Source: Myxococcota bacterium (GTDB taxonomy: Bacteria > Myxococcota_A > UBA9160 > UBA4427). From it: a stretch of 64,000 bases of DNA. Location of the stretch: the NCBI GenBank assembly GCA_029243605.1, contig JAQWRT010000005.1, forward strand, positions 155,766 through 219,765. The letters are read 5' to 3'. The position numbers and the translations under genes were made by a program. The notes beneath the pieces are model-generated. The model searched no databases and was not told where the DNA came from. It saw nothing but the letters and a program-made list of their open reading frames with translations. Position 1 is the stretch's first letter, and every line of letters starts with the position of its first letter. Positions 60,889-64,000 of this stretch are shown in pieces.

Positions 60889-61947
60889 ATGACCGGCGCT
60901 TCCGTTCGGATCCCCGCCGTGACCCGGGTGCCTGCCGTGGTGACCGCAGGCGATACCCGCGCCGCCAAGGCCGTCTACGGCGAGAGTAAGGTCTTCCTCC
61001 CCGTGGCGGGCCAGCCCATGGTGGCTCGCCTGGTGGAGACCCTGCAGAAGGTCCCCGAGGTCTCCGAGGTTTGGGTGGTGGGAAATCTCGAAAGGCTCGA
61101 GGACGTATTCTCGGATGAGGGCATCCGTCGAGCCATCCGCAAGCCCCTGCATTTGGTGGCCCAGGGCAGGAATTTGCTCGAGAACGCCTGGGAGACGTAT
61201 CGGCGGGTGATTTCCCGGGACCCCGCTCAGGGCCGGGATCCCGGCCCGGACGAACTCGATCAGCAGGTTCTCTACGTCTCGGGAGACCTGCCCTTTGCCA
61301 CGGCCCAGGAAATTTCGGCTTTCGTGCGCTCGGCGCTCGAGCGTCCCGATTGCGATTACGCCTTTGGCTACGTCCACGAGCAAGCCCTCGAAGGCTTCCT
61401 GGCCTCGGCTTCTGGGGGCACGGGAATCGAGGTCGCCTACTTCAACCTACGCGACGGCCGCGTGCGCCAGAACAACCTGCATTTCGCCCGGCCCGGGCGA
61501 ATCGCGAACCGCGAGCGCATCAACGACATGTACGAGCACCGCCACCAGCGTAAGTTCTGGCATATGGGCGCCCTGGCCTGGAAGGTCTTCTTCTCCCGAG
61601 CCGGCGGCCCGCTCATCGTCTTCCTCTATATGGTGATGCACCTGGCGGGCCTCGCCGACCGCTGGAAATTCCGCGCCCTGGCCGACCGGCTGCGGGGTTG
61701 GGTGACCCTGCAAAGGAATGAGGAGGTGATCAGCCGGGTGCTCGACGCCCGCTTTCGCTTCCTCGCCACCGAGGCCGGGGGCTGCGCCATCGACGTGGAT
61801 ACCGAAGAGGAGTACGACGCGGTGCAGCTGAATTTCGAAGCTTGGAGCCAGGCCCAGGGCGAACGCGCCGAGGCGCTCTACGGACCCATTGCGCCGGCGG
61901 ACATAGACCCGGCGGACAAGGCATCGGGGGATGCGGCCGGGCCATGA
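60889..61947 (+). CDS. MobA-like NTP-transferase domain protein
   Basis: A 352-residue protein whose N terminus resembles nucleotidyltransferases: VVTAGDTRAAKAVYGESKVFLPVAGQPMVARLVETL matches the nucleotide-binding loop (normally GGxGTR) in relaxed form, with the KxxxPxxGxPM segment intact. YVSGDLPFATAQEISAFV supplies a metal-binding Asp, and IDVDTEEEYDAV is the usual C-terminal motif. GGPLIVFLYMVMHLAGL is a hydrophobic segment. The GGAG site lies 7 bases before ATG. Its stop overlaps the next gene as ATGA. It could activate a polar head group or sugar for lipid attachment; unproven. Confidence 0.75.
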   Translation: MTGASVRIPAVTRVPAVVTAGDTRAAKAVYGESKVFLPVAGQPMVARLVETLQKVPEVSEVWVVGNLERLEDVFSDEGIRRAIRKPLHLVAQGRNLLENAWETYRRVISRDPAQGRDPGPDELDQQVLYVSGDLPFATAQEISAFVRSALERPDCDYAFGYVHEQALEGFLASASGGTGIEVAYFNLRDGRVRQNNLHFARPGRIANRERINDMYEHRHQRKFWHMGALAWKVFFSRAGGPLIVFLYMVMHLAGLADRWKFRALADRLRGWVTLQRNEEVISRVLDARFRFLATEAGGCAIDVDTEEEYDAVQLNFEAWSQAQGERAEALYGPIAPADIDPADKASGDAAGP

Positions 61948-62666
61948 GCGAGGCGGGGCCCAGGGGCTCGATCGTCGTCTTCGCGAAGGTGCCCGAAGCC
62001 GGGCGGGTCAAGACCCGCCTCTGCCCCCCCTTCGCGCCCGAACAAGCCGCCGATTTCTACGCGGCTATGCTCGACGACATCCTCGAGGCCACCGAATGCT
62101 TCGCCCGGGGACTGGGCCTCGAGCCCGTGGTAGCGCTGGATCCGGGTACGGCGTGCCGGGAGTGGGCCCGGCAGGCGCCCCCCGGCTATCGCGTGATTCC
62201 CCAGGTGGGTGCCTCGCTCTCCGAGAGGATGGAGCGGGCGGTGGAAGTCGAGGCTGCCCGGGGTCAGGGCGTTGTCCTGCTGCGCGGTAGCGATAGCCCT
62301 GCCCTGCCCCAGGCGCGGGTGGCCCAGGCGCTCGATGCGCTGGAGAGCCACGACATCGCCGTGGCGCCCGACCGGGACGGCGGGTATTCGCTGATCGGGA
62401 TGACCCGCCCCTGGCCGGGACTCTTCGCCCACCCCATGAGCACCGACAGCGTTCTCGCCGACACCCTGGCCCAGGCCGAGGGCCTGGGCGCTCGGTCCGC
62501 TGTCCTCAAGCCGAGCTTCGACATCGACCGATTCTCGGATTTGAGCTCTCTGAGCGCGCTTCGGGCGCTTCCCGAGGCCATTCTGTGTCCTCGGACCTTT
62601 GCCTACCTCGATGGCCAGGAGCTCTGGCCGGATTCCGGCGGCGTTCGGGGACCGGGCGGGCCTTGA
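61944..62666 (+). CDS. TIGR04282-type glycosyltransferase-like protein (DUF2064)
   Basis: A 240-residue GT-A-like protein. IVVFAKVPEAGRVKTRLCPPF is the hallmark N-terminal motif, followed by VVLLRGSDSPALPQARVAQAL with a probable metal-binding Asp and VAPDRDGGYSLIGM. Family members are annotated as arsenosugar or related glycosyltransferases and resemble 2-phospho-L-lactate guanylyltransferase CofC in fold. It is translationally coupled to the preceding NTP-transferase-like gene and ends in a terminator, so the two form one unit. The actual substrate is unknown. Confidence 0.83.
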   Translation: MSEAGPRGSIVVFAKVPEAGRVKTRLCPPFAPEQAADFYAAMLDDILEATECFARGLGLEPVVALDPGTACREWARQAPPGYRVIPQVGASLSERMERAVEVEAARGQGVVLLRGSDSPALPQARVAQALDALESHDIAVAPDRDGGYSLIGMTRPWPGLFAHPMSTDSVLADTLAQAEGLGARSAVLKPSFDIDRFSDLSSLSALRALPEAILCPRTFAYLDGQELWPDSGGVRGPGGP

Positions 62667-62694
62667 AAAAAAGCCGGGCCAGCCCCGGTTTTTT
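62667..62694 (+). terminator. Rho-independent terminator of the transferase pair
   Basis: An A6 run (62667-62672) pairs with a T6 run (62689-62694) around a GC stem CCGGG/CCCGG with one bulged G and a short loop. It begins directly after the stop codon and could act in both directions. Confidence 0.8.
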
Positions 62695-63178
62695 GGGTTG
62701 CCCTCACCAGGGTGATGTGTTCGACGCGGGGAAAAGAGGGTGTTTGCCCCGCACTTTCCCCGAAAATGCCAGAACGGCAAACTTTTTTTTGATCGAATTC
62801 GAAAATTCAGTTCCCTGTTTGGATAGCAAGTCGGCCTTTTGGGACGAGGCGGAATCGCTTTGACAATCAAACACCTAGTGACTCATCGTGGCTCTTTACA
62901 CCCACTCATCAAGTGGCCGGTTCCGGCACGGAACGGAGCCATTGGGGCCCGGGGGGGGCTGATTTAGGACTTCCAGCCCCTTTCGAGTCCAAAAAAAATA
63001 CGCTTGCATCTGTCCCGTTCGTGAGGCGTGGTTTGAGGCCGTTGGGCCGAAGCAAAGCGAACGAGGGCCGAAGCGCGTGGCCTGTCGGCGATCTTGGGAA
63101 GGCAGCGAAATTTGCTGCTGGGTCGGAAGACGGGAATCAGGCAAATCGGCCAAGGTTAATTTGGGGGGAAGCGAAAGC
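62695..63178. other. intergenic region with AT-rich patches
   Basis: About 480 bases without a convincing gene. TGCCAGAACGGCA with T8 at 62783-62790 resembles a second small terminator, and TTGACA near 62860 could be a minus-35 element with a poor minus-10 box. The remainder shows nothing recognisable. Confidence 0.4.
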
Positions 63179-63577
63179 ATGTCGCTGCAGAACGCAGACG
63201 GGTGGGCTTTGCCATCGATGGACGCGACGAGTGCGTTGAGCGCAGCGGATACCGTTGGGGCCGGCGTGGCACCGTTCGGATTCGATGAGCGGGTTTCACT
63301 AGACATGATGACCTCCGACATGACCTCCGACATGACCTCGGATGTTTTGACCGCTTCGACGTCTCCGTCGACGATGACGTTCCCCGCCTCCGCGCAAGAA
63401 ATTTCCCCCAGCACATTTCCCCCCAGTACATTTTCCCCCAGTACGATGTCGCCCCCCAGGCGCTCCGTGAATGCAGCTCCGGCTCGCACTCACCGACCCC
63501 CAGCGCCCAGTACGGCAATCCCCCCAAACGCGATTTTCAGTTTCCGGAATTTCCGGGGCTGGAGAGTGTCCCTGTAA
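63179..63577 (+). CDS. possible small protein with short tandem repeats, unrecognised
   Basis: A 132-codon frame from ATG 63179 with a G-rich, GGGGGGAA-type site 8 bases upstream. The peptide begins MSLQNADGWALPSMDATSAL, contains three DMTS repeats and three (F/S)PPST-like repeats, and ends basic. GC at third positions is high, as in neighbouring genes, but no family is recognised and the opposite strand is open too, from ATG 63306 with GGAGG 5 bases upstream. Either could be real, or neither. It precedes the porin gene in the same direction. Confidence 0.3.
   Translation: MSLQNADGWALPSMDATSALSAADTVGAGVAPFGFDERVSLDMMTSDMTSDMTSDVLTASTSPSTMTFPASAQEISPSTFPPSTFSPSTMSPPRRSVNAAPARTHRPPAPSTAIPPNAIFSFRNFRGWRVSL
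63308..63343. repeat. three tandem 12-base repeats
   Basis: ATGACCTCCGAC is repeated at 63308-63319 and 63320-63331, with a variant at 63332-63343. Read on the minus strand each unit gives GGAGGTCAT, a ribosome-site-like GGAGG followed by ATG. Confidence 0.85.
63402..63445. repeat. three tandem 14-15-base repeats
   Basis: TTTCCCCCAGCACA (63402-63415), TTTCCCCCCAGTACA (63416-63430) and TTTTCCCCCAGTACG (63431-63445). On the minus strand they read as GGGGG followed by AAA and then ATG in two cases. Confidence 0.8.
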
Positions 63578-63652
63578 ATCACAGGGAAGTCAGGGATGTG
63601 GGCAGGCTCGGAGCGTTTCCGTGCCAATCCATCACCGTTAAGGAGAAACGCA

Positions 63653-64000
63653 ATGCGATCCATTCTTAGGACAGCCGTGGTTGTGGCGGCGAGCCTGTTG
63701 CTCGTCCCGCAATTTGTGGCAGCAGCAGATCTGGGCAGCGAGATCCAGGACATGAAGCAGCGCCTCGAGGCCATGGAGAGTCAGATCCAGGCCCAGAGCG
63801 CCGAACTCACCGATGCGCGCGCCATGGTGGCCGCGCAGCAGGGTCAGCTCGAACAGAGCCAGGCCGTCGTGAACGACGAACGCGACGCCGTTTCCGCTCT
63901 CTCTTCCTTCCTCGAGAGCACAGACATCAGCGGCTTCGTGGCCGCGGGTTGGAACTACAACGATCCCGACATGGGCGAGTCGAATAATCAGTTCAACCTC
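63653..64000 (+). CDS. OmpL-like beta-barrel porin, N-terminal part
   Basis: The gene runs off the right edge with 116 codons visible. A signal peptide (MRSILRTAVVVAASLLLVPQFVAAA) is followed by a coiled-coil segment (IQDMKQRLEAMESQIQAQSAELTDARAMVAAQQGQL) and then ISGFVAAGWNYNDPDMGESNNQFNL, the first strand of a barrel similar to putative beta-barrel porin-2 (OmpL-like) proteins. The coiled coil may form a periplasmic stalk. AAGGAGA lies 6 bases before ATG. Outer-membrane location is inferred from fold. Confidence 0.75.
   Translation, partial: MRSILRTAVVVAASLLLVPQFVAAADLGSEIQDMKQRLEAMESQIQAQSAELTDARAMVAAQQGQLEQSQAVVNDERDAVSALSSFLESTDISGFVAAGWNYNDPDMGESNNQFNL

Noticed and set aside
62896..63489. 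minus-strand 197-codon frame across the repeats
   Set aside because: No recognisable family and lower third-position GC than neighbouring genes; kept only as an alternative to the plus-strand frame.

Overview
The window looks like the replication-origin neighbourhood of a GC-rich Gram-negative bacterium from the former Deltaproteobacteria (Myxococcota, Desulfobacterota or Binatota-like). The case rests on gene order: rpmH-rnpA-yidD-yidC-jag-rsmG-parA-parB-bactofilin runs straight into b'-b-delta-alpha-gamma-beta-epsilon ATP synthase genes, while subunits a and c sit in a second cluster, the split arrangement I recall from Geobacter-type genomes. SurA-like, OmpL-like porin and BtuFCD genes indicate an outer membrane. 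I cannot assign a genus.

Left part (1-19.3 kb): a VOC protein start, rlmE and an isolated rplC on the minus strand; a translationally coupled cassette of a type I phosphodiesterase-like enzyme and two glycosyltransferases; mfd; a minus-strand glycosyltransferase and TetR regulator; a SurA-like chaperone overlapping uvrA; a CPBP-type membrane protein with a damaged catalytic motif; tmk; and the atpZ-atpI-atpB-atpE operon.

Origin region (19.3-34.4 kb): dnaN, gyrB, gyrA and hemL run leftward, and rpmH through the bactofilin run rightward, from a 545-bp AT-rich gap that is the best oriC candidate. dnaA and recF are absent from their usual places. Two near-palindromic parS sites lie between jag and rsmG, just before parA-parB.

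ATP synthase and accessory part (34.7-46.4 kb): the second atp operon ends at a strong terminator. It is followed by the most notable gene of the window, an AhpD-like protein in which an in-frame UGA sits exactly at the resolving position of the CxxC motif (Cys-Phe-Tyr-Sec), with a GGUCU-loop hairpin just downstream that resembles a bacterial SECIS element. A bile-acid-type transporter, a GST, a luciferase-like oxidoreductase, a SnoaL-like protein and a conserved delta-type hypothetical protein follow, then a 380-bp gap packed with TGACGC repeats.

Right part (46.4-64 kb): a bioB-bioF-bioD operon with a candidate BirA operator, radA, a polyprenyl diphosphate synthase, a ComEA-like protein, a BtuFCD-type transporter, enolase coupled to an exported protein of unknown function, a receiver-XRE fusion regulator with a structured leader, a universal stress protein, tRNA-Ala(CGC), a UbiA-like membrane protein, two sugar/nucleotide transferase-like enzymes, a repeat-bearing gap and the start of an OmpL-like porin. 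No insertion sequences, prophage genes or CRISPR arrays were seen.
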